From the NCBI RefSeq assembly GCF_042665255.1, contig NZ_JBHTCD010000017.1: a stretch of DNA of 64,000 bases. One strand, 5' to 3'. The notes under the pieces were generated by a model. The model worked only from the letters and a program-made list of their open reading frames with translations, was not told where the DNA came from and ran no database searches. Origin of the DNA: Insolitispirillum peregrinum (GTDB taxonomy: Bacteria; Pseudomonadota; Alphaproteobacteria; Rhodospirillales; Rhodospirillaceae). The translations under genes were made by a program, and so were the position numbers. Shown one piece after another: positions 8,365 to 17,471 of this stretch (its first letter is position 1; each line of letters opens with the position of its first letter).

Positions 8365-10086
8365 TTACTGCACCATGCCGTCTTCGAACTCCTCGTGCGG
8401 CATGTGGTGCTTTTCATGAACCGGACGCACCAGCATGTTGGCGATCAGGCCGATCACCAGCAACCCGGCCATGGTGTACATGGTGGTATTGTACAGGCTG
8501 GGGGTGGGGTCGATGGTCCCCGCCGGGGCGATTTCCATCAGCTTGGCGATGGTGACGGTTTTGGCGGCCACCAGCTCGTTCAGGTGATCGACGGTGGCGC
8601 CGAACTTGCTCTGGAAGGCGGCGGGATCAACCTTGGCCGCCAGTGCCTTCAGCTCGGATTGCAGCGAGCGGTCACGCAGTTCGGTGATCGCCAATGGCCC
8701 GAGAACCCCGGCGGTGCTCCAGGCGGTCAGCAGGCGGCCATGGATGCCACCAACGAACTTGGTGCCAAAGATGTCGGCCAGATAGGCCGGGATGGTGGCA
8801 AAGCCGCCGCCGTACATGGTGAAGATGATCATCGTCACCGCATAGAACATCACCAGCCACATCACGGCGGGATGGGCGCTGACCTGCTGGGCGGTGAAGG
8901 GGATCGAGACGTACAGGATGATCCCGAGAACAAAGAACACGAAGTAGGTATTCTTGCGACCGAGGAAATCCGAGGTTGAAGCCCAGAAGAACCGCCCGAC
9001 CATGTTGAACACGCTGATCATCAGCACATAGGTGGCAGCAAAGCCGCCATTGACGATCATCGGCAGGGTCGAGCCGAAGATTTCACTCATCATGGTCTTG
9101 GCAACGCCCAGCACGCCGATACCGGCGGTGACGTTGGTGCACAGCACCAGCCACAGGAAATAGAATTGCGGAGTCTTCAGCGCCTGATCGATATGGACAT
9201 GGTTGCGGGTGATCATTTTGGAACTGGCGCTGCTGGCTGCAGGCGGAGCCCAGCCCGCCGGGGTCCAGCCGGGGCGCGGCACGCGGAACGAAAAGGCGGC
9301 GGCAACCATCACGATGAAATAGATCACACCGAGGGTAAAGAACACCGCCGCCGCCCCGGTGGAGCCGGTGCCGACCACATAGACGCCTTCCGCGCCGGGG
9401 ATCGGCATCCTGGCGGCATCGGCGGCGCTGGCCACCACCACTTCCTTCAGGCTGCCGGCGACCTGCGCGAAACGCTTGCCGCCTTCGGTGGTCAGGGCGA
9501 CGTCACTGGCTTTGCCGAGGTACTGCGGGGCCTCGAAATAGATCTTCAGCAGCCATTCCTTGAACGGAGCTCCGATCATTGCGCCGCCGCCAAAGCCCAT
9601 GATCGCCATGCCGGTGGCCATCCCCCGGCGGTCGGGGAACCAGCGGATCAGCGTTGACACCGGCGAGACATAGCCCAGCCCCAGCCCGCAACCGCCCAGC
9701 ACGCCGTATCCGAGGTATAACAACCACAACTGATGATAGGCAATCCCGACGCTGCCGATCACAAAGCCGCCGCCCCAGCAGCAGGCAGCGACAAAGCCGA
9801 CCATGCGCGGGCCGACCTTTTCCAGCCATTTGCCGCCAAAGGCAGCCGACAGGCCGAGAAAGACGATTGCCACCGAGAAAATCCACACCACCGAGGTCAG
9901 CGACCAGTCGGCGGAGGAACTGGCCACCACTCCCAGCTCCTTGGTCAGGGCGGGATTAAAGATGCTCCAGGCGTAGACCGAGCCGATGCACAGGTGGATG
10001 GCGACCGAGGCCGGAGGAACCAGCCAGCGGTTATAGCCTTCAGGAGCAACGATCTGCTCCTTTTTGAGACCCTCAATAATGTTCAC
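8365..10086 (-). CDS. OFA-family MFS carrier, probable formate/oxalate transporter
   Basis: About 573 residues of a major facilitator with 12 hydrophobic segments, including SVYAWSIFNPAL near the first helix and the loop motif IRWFPDRRGMATGMAI typical of the oxalate/formate antiporter (OFA) family. A central insertion of roughly 90 residues separates the two halves. A GTG start at 10086 is preferred because GGGAGG lies eight bases upstream; an in-frame TTG at 10092 sits too close to it. Last gene of the minus-strand formate cluster, so import of formate or exchange of formate/oxalate for the adjacent NAD-dependent formate dehydrogenase is the natural role. Substrate is inferred from context. 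Confidence 0.8.
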   Translation of the reverse strand: MNIIEGLKKEQIVAPEGYNRWLVPPASVAIHLCIGSVYAWSIFNPALTKELGVVASSSADWSLTSVVWIFSVAIVFLGLSAAFGGKWLEKVGPRMVGFVAACCWGGGFVIGSVGIAYHQLWLLYLGYGVLGGCGLGLGYVSPVSTLIRWFPDRRGMATGMAIMGFGGGAMIGAPFKEWLLKIYFEAPQYLGKASDVALTTEGGKRFAQVAGSLKEVVVASAADAARMPIPGAEGVYVVGTGSTGAAAVFFTLGVIYFIVMVAAAFSFRVPRPGWTPAGWAPPAASSASSKMITRNHVHIDQALKTPQFYFLWLVLCTNVTAGIGVLGVAKTMMSEIFGSTLPMIVNGGFAATYVLMISVFNMVGRFFWASTSDFLGRKNTYFVFFVLGIILYVSIPFTAQQVSAHPAVMWLVMFYAVTMIIFTMYGGGFATIPAYLADIFGTKFVGGIHGRLLTAWSTAGVLGPLAITELRDRSLQSELKALAAKVDPAAFQSKFGATVDHLNELVAAKTVTIAKLMEIAPAGTIDPTPSLYNTTMYTMAGLLVIGLIANMLVRPVHEKHHMPHEEFEDGMVQ

Positions 10087-10151
10087 TGTCAATGCCTCCC
10101 AGATGCTCCCTGCCGCTGCCAGTGTCTGGTCTTGTCAGACAGGGATGTGTG

Positions 10152-10169
10152 CGGGCGAACAGTCGCCCG
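10152..10169. other. Hairpin between fdsD and the OFA carrier gene
   Basis: Perfect 7-bp inverted repeat (CGGGCGA / TCGCCCG) with a four-base loop and no T tract. Could be an attenuator or an mRNA-stabilising structure between the dehydrogenase genes and the transporter gene. Confidence 0.4.
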
Positions 10170-10198
10170 TGCCGTGAAAAGGGTGGGGATGGGCCGTC

Positions 10199-10429
10199 CT
10201 ATGACCGCGATAGTGAAACGGATTCGTTTCGTTCGGCCATGGCGGCGACCACCAGCGGATGCAGCCCCTTGCCACCTTGCAGGATGTAATCGCGCAGGTG
10301 GCTGCGCATGCGCGGTTCCCAGAAACTGGCGATGTGGTTGTGGACTTCCTGTTCGCCCGTCCGGGCGGGATACGAGGCAAAATAGGCGGCGATCTGGTTC
10401 GCCATCCGCACCATGTCCTGTTCTTTCAT
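10199..10429 (-). CDS. fdsD: NAD-dependent formate dehydrogenase delta subunit
   Basis: 76 residues. The sequence MVRMANQIAAYFASYP followed by an HIASFWEPRMRSHL stretch is characteristic of FdsD, a small subunit required for activity of NAD-dependent molybdenum formate dehydrogenases. Its ATG overlaps the fdhD stop by four bases (ATGA). Role known from the family: assembly or stability of the FdsABG enzyme in the cytoplasm. Confidence 0.9.
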   Translation of the reverse strand: MKEQDMVRMANQIAAYFASYPARTGEQEVHNHIASFWEPRMRSHLRDYILQGGKGLHPLVVAAMAERNESVSLSRS

Positions 10430-11331
10430 GCGCGATCCCCCTGCATGGTCTGCTGAGTATGGTCATCGGGAGGCGTGAACAGCACCACACCGCCCCCCTT
10501 GCTGCGGCTGGCGAGCACCATTCCGGCTGCCCCGGCCAGATCGAGGGCGAGGGCGGTCGGAGCGGACAGGGTCGCCAGACAGGCAATACCGACGGCGCAG
10601 GCTTTCTGCACCAGTTCAAAGCTACACCGGCTGGACATCACCACAAAACCATCCTCAAGACTGATGTCCTGCCGGGCACAGGCCCCGATCAGCTTGTCGA
10701 GGGCGTTATGGCGGCCGACGTCTTCGCGGGCGAGCACGATGGTGCCGTCGGCCTGACAAAAGGCTGCCGCATGGACGGAAAAGTTCTGCCGGTTGAGCGG
10801 CTGGTGATCGGGCAGGGCGCGCAGGGCGGCGATGATCGCCTGCGGCGGGATACGGGCAGCGGCGGCCCGGCGGTCGGACGGCAACAGGTGCGGCGGGCGG
10901 ATGGCCTGTTCCAGACTTTCTACCCCGCACAGCCCACAGCCAGAGCGCCCGGCCATGCTGCGGCTGGGGGCGGCGTCGTGGTCGAGGGCCTCGGGTGTGA
11001 CCGCCATCGCCACCATCACCCCGGGCGGATGGGGAACCAGATGAATGTCTTCGATCGCCGATGCCGACGCCAACAGCCCTTCGGCGAGTGAAAAGCCGAC
11101 CGCAAAATCTTCCAGATCGGCCGGGGTGGCCATCATCACCGCATGCGAAACGCCGTTATAGACCAGCGCCACCGGCGTTTCGTCCGGCACCTGCCAGTGG
11201 ACCGCTTCCGGCGCGTCGTGCGGGCGGTGCCCGACCCCGTGCGCTTCCCGTGATCCACCGGGCACGAACGGCGGCAGGTCGTCGTCGTCCAGCAGGTCGG
11301 TCAGGGGCAGGGCACACACGGGGTCGGTCAT
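10426..11331 (-). CDS. fdhD: Formate dehydrogenase accessory sulfurtransferase
   Basis: 301 residues. FdhD transfers sulfur from the cysteine desulfurase to the molybdenum cofactor of formate dehydrogenase. Diagnostic features are GRSGCGLCGVESLEQAI (the CxxC cysteines) and the C-terminal SRCSFELVQKA and VASRSKGG-like substrate/cofactor segments. The ATG at 11331 lies 16 bases after the fdsA stop; an upstream in-frame start would overlap fdsA. Placed between fdsA and fdsD, as in other fds operons. Confidence 0.92.
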   Translation of the reverse strand: MTDPVCALPLTDLLDDDDLPPFVPGGSREAHGVGHRPHDAPEAVHWQVPDETPVALVYNGVSHAVMMATPADLEDFAVGFSLAEGLLASASAIEDIHLVPHPPGVMVAMAVTPEALDHDAAPSRSMAGRSGCGLCGVESLEQAIRPPHLLPSDRRAAAARIPPQAIIAALRALPDHQPLNRQNFSVHAAAFCQADGTIVLAREDVGRHNALDKLIGACARQDISLEDGFVVMSSRCSFELVQKACAVGIACLATLSAPTALALDLAGAAGMVLASRSKGGGVVLFTPPDDHTQQTMQGDRA

Positions 11332-11347
11332 CGCAAGGCTCTCTCTG

Positions 11348-14212
11348 CTATTCTGCCGCCGGTGGCGCAATCCGCCGGCGTTCACTGTCGGCGTCCTGCT
11401 TTTGCACCTGCCAGTCCGACGCCTGATTTGATCGCGTCACCTGCACGGCGGTTCGTTTGTATTCGGGGCAATTGGTCGCCCAGTCGGAATGGTCGGTGGT
11501 GACAACGTTGGCACCAGTCACCGGGTGGTGGAAGGTGGTGTAGACCACCCCCTGCGGCATGCGGTCAGACAGGCAGGCGCGCAGGGTGGTGGCCCCCATC
11601 CGGCTGGCGAGCGATACCATTTCGCCGTCCTGAATGCCACGCTGTTCCGCATCGTGGGGGTGAATTTCCAGAATGTCTTCCGGATGCCAGGCGACGTTGT
11701 CGGTGCGGCGGGTCTGGGCGCCGACGTTGTACTGACTAAGGATGCGGCCCGTGGTCAGGATCAGCGGGAAGAAGCGCGAGGTGCGTTCGTCACTGGGGAC
11801 GAATTCGGTGATCATGAACCGGCCCTTGCCACGGACAAAGCCGCCGATGTGCATCGTTGGGGTGCCATCGGGGGCGGCATCGTTGCACGGCCACTGAACG
11901 CTGCCCTTGCGGTCGAGCAGGTCAAAGGAGACGCCCCGGAAGGTCGGGGTGACGCGGGCAATTTCGTCCATGATCCCGGCGGCACTGTCATAGTGCATAG
12001 GATAGCCCATGGCGGTGGCCAGCTCGCAGGTCACTTGCCATTCGGCCTTGCCGGTCTTGCTGGCCATCACCGGGCGAACGCGGTTGATGCGGCGTTCGGC
12101 ATTGGTAAAGGTGCCATCCTTTTCAAGGAACGAGGTGCCGGGCAGGAACACATGGGCAAAGGCGGCGGTTTCGTTCAGGAACAGGTCCTGCACCACCAGA
12201 CAGTCGAGGCTTTCCAGCGCGCTGGTGACATGCTGGGTGTTGGGGTCGGACTGGGCGATGTCTTCGCCCTGCACGTACAGGCCGCGATAGGTTCCGGCGA
12301 GGGCGGCGTCAAACATGTTGGGGATGCGCAGGCCCGGCTCCGGCGACAGGGCGGTGCCCCATACCACTTCAAACAGGGCGCGGACGGTATCATCCGACAC
12401 ATGGCGATAGCCGGGGAATTCGTGCGGGAACGATCCCATGTCGCACGATCCCTGCACGTTGTTCTGACCGCGCAGCGGGTTGATGCCCACCCCTTCGCGG
12501 CCAATGTTGCCGGTCAGCATGGCGAGGTTGGCCATGCCGATCACCATCGTCGAGCCTTGCGAGTGCTCGGTCACCCCCAGCCCGTAATAGATGGCGGCAT
12601 TGCCACCGGTGGCATACAGGCGGGCGGCTCCGCGCAGGTCGGCGGCGGGGATGCCGGTCAGGCTTTCGACTGCTTCGGGGGCGTGGCGGGGATCACGGAT
12701 GAACTCCAGCCAGTAGGCAAAGTCGGCTTCGTCGCAGCGTTCGGCGATGAAGGCACGGTTTTCCAGTCCTTCGCTGACGATCACATGGGCCAGCGCATTG
12801 ACCAGCGCCACGTTGGCTCCGGGTTGCAGTTGCAGGTGATAGTCGGCCTTGATGTGCGGGCTGCGCACCAGATCAATGCGGCGCGGATCGACCACGATCA
12901 ACCGCGCCCCGGCGCGCAGGCGCTTTTTCAGCCGAGAGGCAAACACCGGGTGGCCATCGGTCGGGTTGGCCCCGATCACCATCACCACATCGGCCTGTTC
13001 GACGCTGCGGAAATCCTGCGTCCCCGCCGAGGTGCCAAAGGTCTTGGACAGGCCGTAGCCGGTGGGGGAATGGCAGACGCGGGCGCAGGTATCGACGTTG
13101 TTGGTGCCAAAGGCGGCGCGGATGGCCTTTTGCACCACATAGACTTCCTCGTTGGTGCAGCGCGAGGAGGTGATGCCGCCGATGGCGTCCTTGCCGTAGC
13201 GTGCCTGAATGGCCTTGAAACGCTCGGCGGCAAAGCCGATGGCGGTTTCCCAACTGACCGGCGTCCACGGATCACTGATCTTGTCGCGGATCATCGGGGT
13301 GGTGATGCGGTCGCTGTGGGTGGCGTAGCCAAAGGCGAACCGGCCCTTGACGCAGCTATGGCCTTCGTTGGCCCCGCCGTCCTTGTAGGGCACCATCCGC
13401 ACCACCGTTTCGCCCTGCATCTCGGCCTTGAACGAGCAGCCAACGCCGCAATAGGCGCAGGTGGTGATGACGCTGTGCTCGGGCTGGCCGTGCTCGATGA
13501 TGCTGTTTTCGCTGAGGGTCGCGGTGGGGCAGGCCTGCACGCAGGCCCCGCAGGACACGCAATCGCTGTCCATGAACGTCTGGGCGGCACCGGGCGAGAC
13601 TTTGGAGTCAAAGCCCCGGCCCTGAATGGTCAGGGCAAAGGTGCCTTGAATATCTTCGCAGGCCCGCACACAGCGCGAGCAGACGATGCATTTCGACGGG
13701 TCAAAGGTGAAATAGGGATTGGAAGTGTCCTTTTCCTGCCGCAGATGGTTTTCCCCGTCAAAGCCATAGCGCACATCGCGCAGGCCAACGGTTCCGGCCA
13801 TCGTTTGCAGTTCACAATTGCCATTGGCCGGGCAGGTCAGGCAATCAAGCGGATGGTCGGAGATGTACAGCTCCATCACCCCCTTGCGCAGCTTGGCGAG
13901 GCGGGGGTTCTGGGTGCAGACCTGCATGCCTTCGGCCACCGGGGTGGTGCAGGAGGCCGGCGTCCCCCGCCGTCCCTGAATTTCAACCAGACACAGGCGG
14001 CACGAGCCGAACGGGTTCAGGCTGTCGGTGGCGCACAGGCGGGGAATGTCGATCCCGGCCTCGGAGGCCGCCCGCATCACCGACGTTCCGGCGGGGACAG
14101 TCACCTGTCGACCGTCAATGGTCAGGCTGACCGGCGCGCCGCCGGGTTTGGCCGGGGTGCCGTGGTCGGCTTCACGGATCAGGGCGGGCGTTCCGCAATG
14201 GGGGGAAGTCAT
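11348..14212 (-). CDS. fdsA: NAD-dependent formate dehydrogenase alpha subunit
   Basis: 954 residues, catalytic subunit oxidising formate to CO2 at a bis-MGD molybdenum centre. Order: N-terminal [2Fe-2S] ferredoxin domain (NPFGSCRLCLVEI), NuoG-type His/Cys cluster segment (DCLTCPANGNCELQ), two ferredoxin-type 4Fe-4S motifs (CIVCSRCVRACEDIQG, CVSCGACVQACPT), then the FdhF-like domain with TCAYCGVGCSF. The molybdenum ligand is cysteine (RVCHSPTGYG), so no selenocysteine is needed. The C-terminal molydopterin-binding domain is complete. Thirteen bases downstream of fdsB and the largest gene of the operon. Confidence 0.95.
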   Translation of the reverse strand: MTSPHCGTPALIREADHGTPAKPGGAPVSLTIDGRQVTVPAGTSVMRAASEAGIDIPRLCATDSLNPFGSCRLCLVEIQGRRGTPASCTTPVAEGMQVCTQNPRLAKLRKGVMELYISDHPLDCLTCPANGNCELQTMAGTVGLRDVRYGFDGENHLRQEKDTSNPYFTFDPSKCIVCSRCVRACEDIQGTFALTIQGRGFDSKVSPGAAQTFMDSDCVSCGACVQACPTATLSENSIIEHGQPEHSVITTCAYCGVGCSFKAEMQGETVVRMVPYKDGGANEGHSCVKGRFAFGYATHSDRITTPMIRDKISDPWTPVSWETAIGFAAERFKAIQARYGKDAIGGITSSRCTNEEVYVVQKAIRAAFGTNNVDTCARVCHSPTGYGLSKTFGTSAGTQDFRSVEQADVVMVIGANPTDGHPVFASRLKKRLRAGARLIVVDPRRIDLVRSPHIKADYHLQLQPGANVALVNALAHVIVSEGLENRAFIAERCDEADFAYWLEFIRDPRHAPEAVESLTGIPAADLRGAARLYATGGNAAIYYGLGVTEHSQGSTMVIGMANLAMLTGNIGREGVGINPLRGQNNVQGSCDMGSFPHEFPGYRHVSDDTVRALFEVVWGTALSPEPGLRIPNMFDAALAGTYRGLYVQGEDIAQSDPNTQHVTSALESLDCLVVQDLFLNETAAFAHVFLPGTSFLEKDGTFTNAERRINRVRPVMASKTGKAEWQVTCELATAMGYPMHYDSAAGIMDEIARVTPTFRGVSFDLLDRKGSVQWPCNDAAPDGTPTMHIGGFVRGKGRFMITEFVPSDERTSRFFPLILTTGRILSQYNVGAQTRRTDNVAWHPEDILEIHPHDAEQRGIQDGEMVSLASRMGATTLRACLSDRMPQGVVYTTFHHPVTGANVVTTDHSDWATNCPEYKRTAVQVTRSNQASDWQVQKQDADSERRRIAPPAAE

Positions 14213-14224
14213 CGGGCGTCCTCC

Positions 14225-15784
14225 TTATTCCGCGGCCTGCGATCGGGCCGGGCGGTGGAAGTCTTCGGGGAAGTGCTTGATGGCGCTGCGTACCGGCATC
14301 GGGGTCATCCCGCCCATGGCGCACAGCGAGCCGTCGGTCATCACCTGACACAGGTCATCGAGCAGGGCGAGGTTGGCCTCGCGGTTGTGTCCGGCGATGA
14401 TCCTGTCGAGGACTTCGACCCCCCGGGTGCTGCCGATCCGGCAGGGGGTGCATTTGCCACAGCTTTCGGCGGCACAGAACTCCATCGCAAAGCGGGCCAT
14501 GCGCGCCATGTCCACCCGGTCATCGAACACCACGATGCCACCGTGACCAACCATTGCTTCCTGTGCGGCAAAGGCTTCGTAGTCTTTCGGCAGGTGGAAC
14601 TTGTCTTCCGGCAGATAGGCCCCCAGTGGCCCGCCGACCTGCACCGCCCGGATCGGTCGCCCGCTGGCCGAGCCACCGCCAAAGCGGTAAATCAGGTCGT
14701 GCAGGGTGATGCCAAAGGCCTTTTCGACGATTCCGCCGTGCTTGATGTTGCCTGCCAACTGGAACGGCTGGGTCCCGCGCGAGCGGCCAACCCCGAAGTC
14801 GCGGTAGGCACTGGCTCCGTTGGCCATGATCACCGGCACCGAGCACAGCGACAGCACGTTGTTGACCACCGTCGGCTTGCCGAACAGCCCTTCGAGTGCG
14901 GGCAGCGGCGGTTTGGCCCGCACCAGCCCGCGTTTGCCCTCCAGACTTTCCAGCATCGAGGTTTCTTCGCCGCAGATGTAGGCCCCGGCACCGATGCGGA
15001 CTTCCAGATGGAAGCTGTGCGCGGTGCCATGGATGCCATCGCCCAGCCATTCCTGCTGATAGGCCAGCCGGATCGCTGCGCGCAGGGTGTCGGCGGCGTG
15101 CGGATATTCCGAGCGCAGGTAGACATAGCCCTGCTGCGCCCCGACGGCGAGGGCGGCAATGGTCATGCCTTCGATCAGGGTGAACGGGTCGCCCTCGATG
15201 ATCATCCGGTCGGCAAAGGTGCCGCTGTCGCCTTCGTCGGCGTTGCAGCAGATGAATTTCTCGTCAGCCTGGGCATCGTGGACCGTCTTCCACTTGATGC
15301 CGGTGGGAAAGCCTGCCCCGCCGCGTCCACGCAGGCCGCTGTCGGTGACTTCGGCGCAGATTTCAGCCCCGCTCATGGTCAGGGCGCGTTCCAGTCCGGC
15401 AAAGCCGCCGTGGGCGCGGTAATCCTTGACCGACAGCGGATCAATCACCCCGCAGCGGGCGAAGGTCAGCCGTTCCTGATGCTTCAGATACCAGATCTCT
15501 TCGGTCAGGCCGTGGCCCAGCGGGTGCGGCTCGCCGGTCAGGAACCCGGCATCGAACAGTTCGGCGACATCGGCGGCGCTGACCGGGCCATAGGCCACCC
15601 GTCCGGCGGGGGTGCTGACCTCGACCAGCGGTTCCAGCCACAGCATCCCGCGCGAGCCATTGCGCACCAGATGGAGATCAATCCCGCGCCGCTCGGCTTC
15701 GAGGCTGAGGGCGGCGGCCACCTCGTCGGCACCAACCGACAGGGCGGCAGCATCGCGGGGGATGTAAACGACGGGACGGCTCAT
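14225..15784 (-). CDS. fdsB: NAD-dependent formate dehydrogenase beta subunit
   Basis: 519 residues, NuoF-like diaphorase subunit that passes electrons via FMN to NAD. Seen: an N-terminal thioredoxin-like region (about 1-110), glycine-rich FMN/NADH sites RGRGGAGFPTGIKWK and GAYICGEETSMLESLEG, and a 4Fe-4S motif SCGKCTPCRIGSTRG near the C-terminus. Its ATG overlaps the fdsG stop (ATGA, 15781-15784). Length and motif order match FdsB of soluble formate dehydrogenases. Confidence 0.95.
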   Translation of the reverse strand: MSRPVVYIPRDAAALSVGADEVAAALSLEAERRGIDLHLVRNGSRGMLWLEPLVEVSTPAGRVAYGPVSAADVAELFDAGFLTGEPHPLGHGLTEEIWYLKHQERLTFARCGVIDPLSVKDYRAHGGFAGLERALTMSGAEICAEVTDSGLRGRGGAGFPTGIKWKTVHDAQADEKFICCNADEGDSGTFADRMIIEGDPFTLIEGMTIAALAVGAQQGYVYLRSEYPHAADTLRAAIRLAYQQEWLGDGIHGTAHSFHLEVRIGAGAYICGEETSMLESLEGKRGLVRAKPPLPALEGLFGKPTVVNNVLSLCSVPVIMANGASAYRDFGVGRSRGTQPFQLAGNIKHGGIVEKAFGITLHDLIYRFGGGSASGRPIRAVQVGGPLGAYLPEDKFHLPKDYEAFAAQEAMVGHGGIVVFDDRVDMARMARFAMEFCAAESCGKCTPCRIGSTRGVEVLDRIIAGHNREANLALLDDLCQVMTDGSLCAMGGMTPMPVRSAIKHFPEDFHRPARSQAAE

Positions 15785-16266
15785 TCGGCGGCCTCCTGCA
15801 CCAGTGGGGCGGTCAGGGCATCAAAGCGGGCGGGCGAGACGCGGCCATGCAGCGTGTCATCCAGCAACAGCGACGGCGACAGGGCGCAGTTGCCGAGGCA
15901 ATAGACCGCCTCCAGCGAGAACCGCCCGTCGGCCGAGGTCTGACCAAAGTCAATCCGCAGGTGATCCTGAATGTGGGCAATCAGCGCCTCGGCCCCCATC
16001 GACTGGCAGGCTTCGGCGCGGCAGACCTTCAGCACATGCTGGCCGGGGCGCTGGCGGCGGAATTCGTGATAGAACGACACCACTCCGTGGATTTCAGCCC
16101 GCGACAGGTTCAGCGTTTTCGCCAGCAGCGGCAGGGCCGCATCGTCGATATAGCCGAACTCTTCCTGCAGGGCGTGCAGCATCGGCAGCAAGGCGCCGCG
16201 AAGATGCTGGTGTTCTGCGAGAATTGCGCAGGCGCGTTCCTCTGCCCATGGCCGATGCCGTTCCAT
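15781..16266 (-). CDS. fdsG: NAD-dependent formate dehydrogenase gamma subunit
   Basis: 161 residues, NuoE-like [2Fe-2S] thioredoxin-fold subunit. The four cluster cysteines are visible as CRAEAC and CLGNC. An N-terminal helical bundle precedes (LRGALLPMLHALQEEFGYI). Start ATG 16266 has an AGAGGG Shine-Dalgarno; upstream in-frame codons overlap promoter DNA. First structural gene of the fds operon, downstream of the LysR-type regulator on the same strand. Confidence 0.93.
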   Translation of the reverse strand: MERHRPWAEERACAILAEHQHLRGALLPMLHALQEEFGYIDDAALPLLAKTLNLSRAEIHGVVSFYHEFRRQRPGQHVLKVCRAEACQSMGAEALIAHIQDHLRIDFGQTSADGRFSLEAVYCLGNCALSPSLLLDDTLHGRVSPARFDALTAPLVQEAAE

Positions 16267-16356
16267 CCTGTATCCCTCTGCGGTGCCAACCGGTCTCCAT
16301 ACGGGTAGGATTGGGCAGGGAAAAGCAGTCGGCAAATTGTATTTTTCCATGCGGCA

Positions 16357-16371
16357 ATAGCAAAAAGCTAT
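16357..16371. promoter_or_regulatory. Candidate LysR-type (T-N11-A) operator of the fds operon
   Basis: Perfect inverted repeat ATAGC-AAAAA-GCTAT in the 208-bp gap between the regulator gene and fdsG, about 90 bp upstream of the fdsG ATG. It contains the T-N11-A pattern bound by LysR-type regulators (T 16358, A 16370). Binding by the adjacent regulator is inferred. Confidence 0.5.
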
Positions 16372-16474
16372 GACGCCCTGCGGTATGCGGGCGGAATTAG
16401 CCGGGTTCTGATAGTTTTTTTAGGGGGTTCGCTCGCCGCCGGGGTGTGCTGGCAGCCGCCCGAACGGGGGTGGG

Positions 16475-17449
16475 TCAGAGCGTGACCGATGGCCGTCCGC
16501 GCGGGTTGGGCAGGTCCTGAATGCCCATTCTGCCCAGTGTTTCGCTGGTAAAACGGGCGATGTGGGCGGTCAGATGTTCTTCGACGGCCACCGTTGCCAG
16601 CGCCCGCGCCAATGGAACCGGTGGTTGACGATTGGCGTAGACCAGTCCGACCACATAGGTCACATCGGGGGCTATCAACGGCAGGGCGACCATCTCCGGG
16701 GTCAGCGGCAACAGGGTCAACAATTGTCCCGGCACCACGCTCGACCATGGTCCGGTGCGGACATTGGTGTACAGGGTCATCAGTGAATTGGTCTCGACCT
16801 CCGGGCTGATCACCCGGTCGGCCATGCGAAAGGCAGACTCGGCGATGCGGCGATTCTGCATGTCGCGGGTCAGCAGGCACAGGCGGTGATTGGCCGCCTC
16901 GGCCCATGACAGACAGGTCAGATCGCGCAGGGCCTCGCTGCGGCGGGTCAGCAGGTAATAGCGTTCGGAATACAGCGGCTGCATGCGGACATTGATCAGC
17001 GGCTCGTTGTCGAGATAGGTGATGCCAGCGTCCAGCTCGAACTCGTCCAGCCCGCGCTGGATGTCACGCGAGCTTTGCGACAGCAGCGAAATGCGGACGT
17101 GGGGAAAGCGGGCGCTGAACGGGGTGATCAGGTGGCTGACCGCCGGCAGGGCGGTGGGGATTACCCCCAGCCGCAACTCGCCGGGCAGGTCAACGCCATC
17201 GCGGCGCAGTTCCTGCCGCAGGGTTTCCTGTTCCTGCAGGATGCGGCGGGCGGTTTCGATCACCTTCAGCCCTTCGAGGGTGAAGCCGCGAAAGGACTGG
17301 CCGCGTTCGACAATCAGCACGCCAAGCTCGTCTTCCAGCAGGCGGATGGCATTCGACAGCGTCGGCTGCGAGACATGGCATTCGGCGGCGGCACGGCCAA
17401 AGTGATGATGGCGGGCGAGGGCCAACAGATACTGGTATTTCCTGAACAC
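16475..17449 (-). CDS. LysR-family transcriptional regulator, probable FdsR
   Basis: 324 residues. N-terminal winged helix-turn-helix (FGRAAAECHVSQPTLSNAIRL at about residues 17-37) and a C-terminal periplasmic-binding-like effector domain. GTG start at 17449 with GGGAGG a few bases upstream. Lies directly upstream of and co-directional with fdsGBA-fdhD-fdsD, the arrangement of FdsR regulators that respond to formate. Effector is inferred from context. Confidence 0.85.
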   Translation of the reverse strand: MFRKYQYLLALARHHHFGRAAAECHVSQPTLSNAIRLLEDELGVLIVERGQSFRGFTLEGLKVIETARRILQEQETLRQELRRDGVDLPGELRLGVIPTALPAVSHLITPFSARFPHVRISLLSQSSRDIQRGLDEFELDAGITYLDNEPLINVRMQPLYSERYYLLTRRSEALRDLTCLSWAEAANHRLCLLTRDMQNRRIAESAFRMADRVISPEVETNSLMTLYTNVRTGPWSSVVPGQLLTLLPLTPEMVALPLIAPDVTYVVGLVYANRQPPVPLARALATVAVEEHLTAHIARFTSETLGRMGIQDLPNPRGRPSVTL

Positions 17450-17471
17450 GGGCCCCTCCCGCAGGTACTGG

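Noticed and set aside
11348..14212. Selenocysteine in the formate dehydrogenase
   Set aside because: The position aligned with Sec is an ordinary cysteine codon (RVCHSP) and no in-frame UGA occurs.
11489..15904. A 1471-codon open frame on the plus strand opposite fdsA/fdsB/fdsG
   Set aside because: The opposite strand encodes three intact, recognisable dehydrogenase subunits. Such antisense frames arise from GC-rich codon bias, and this one shows no domain, signal or ribosome site of its own.
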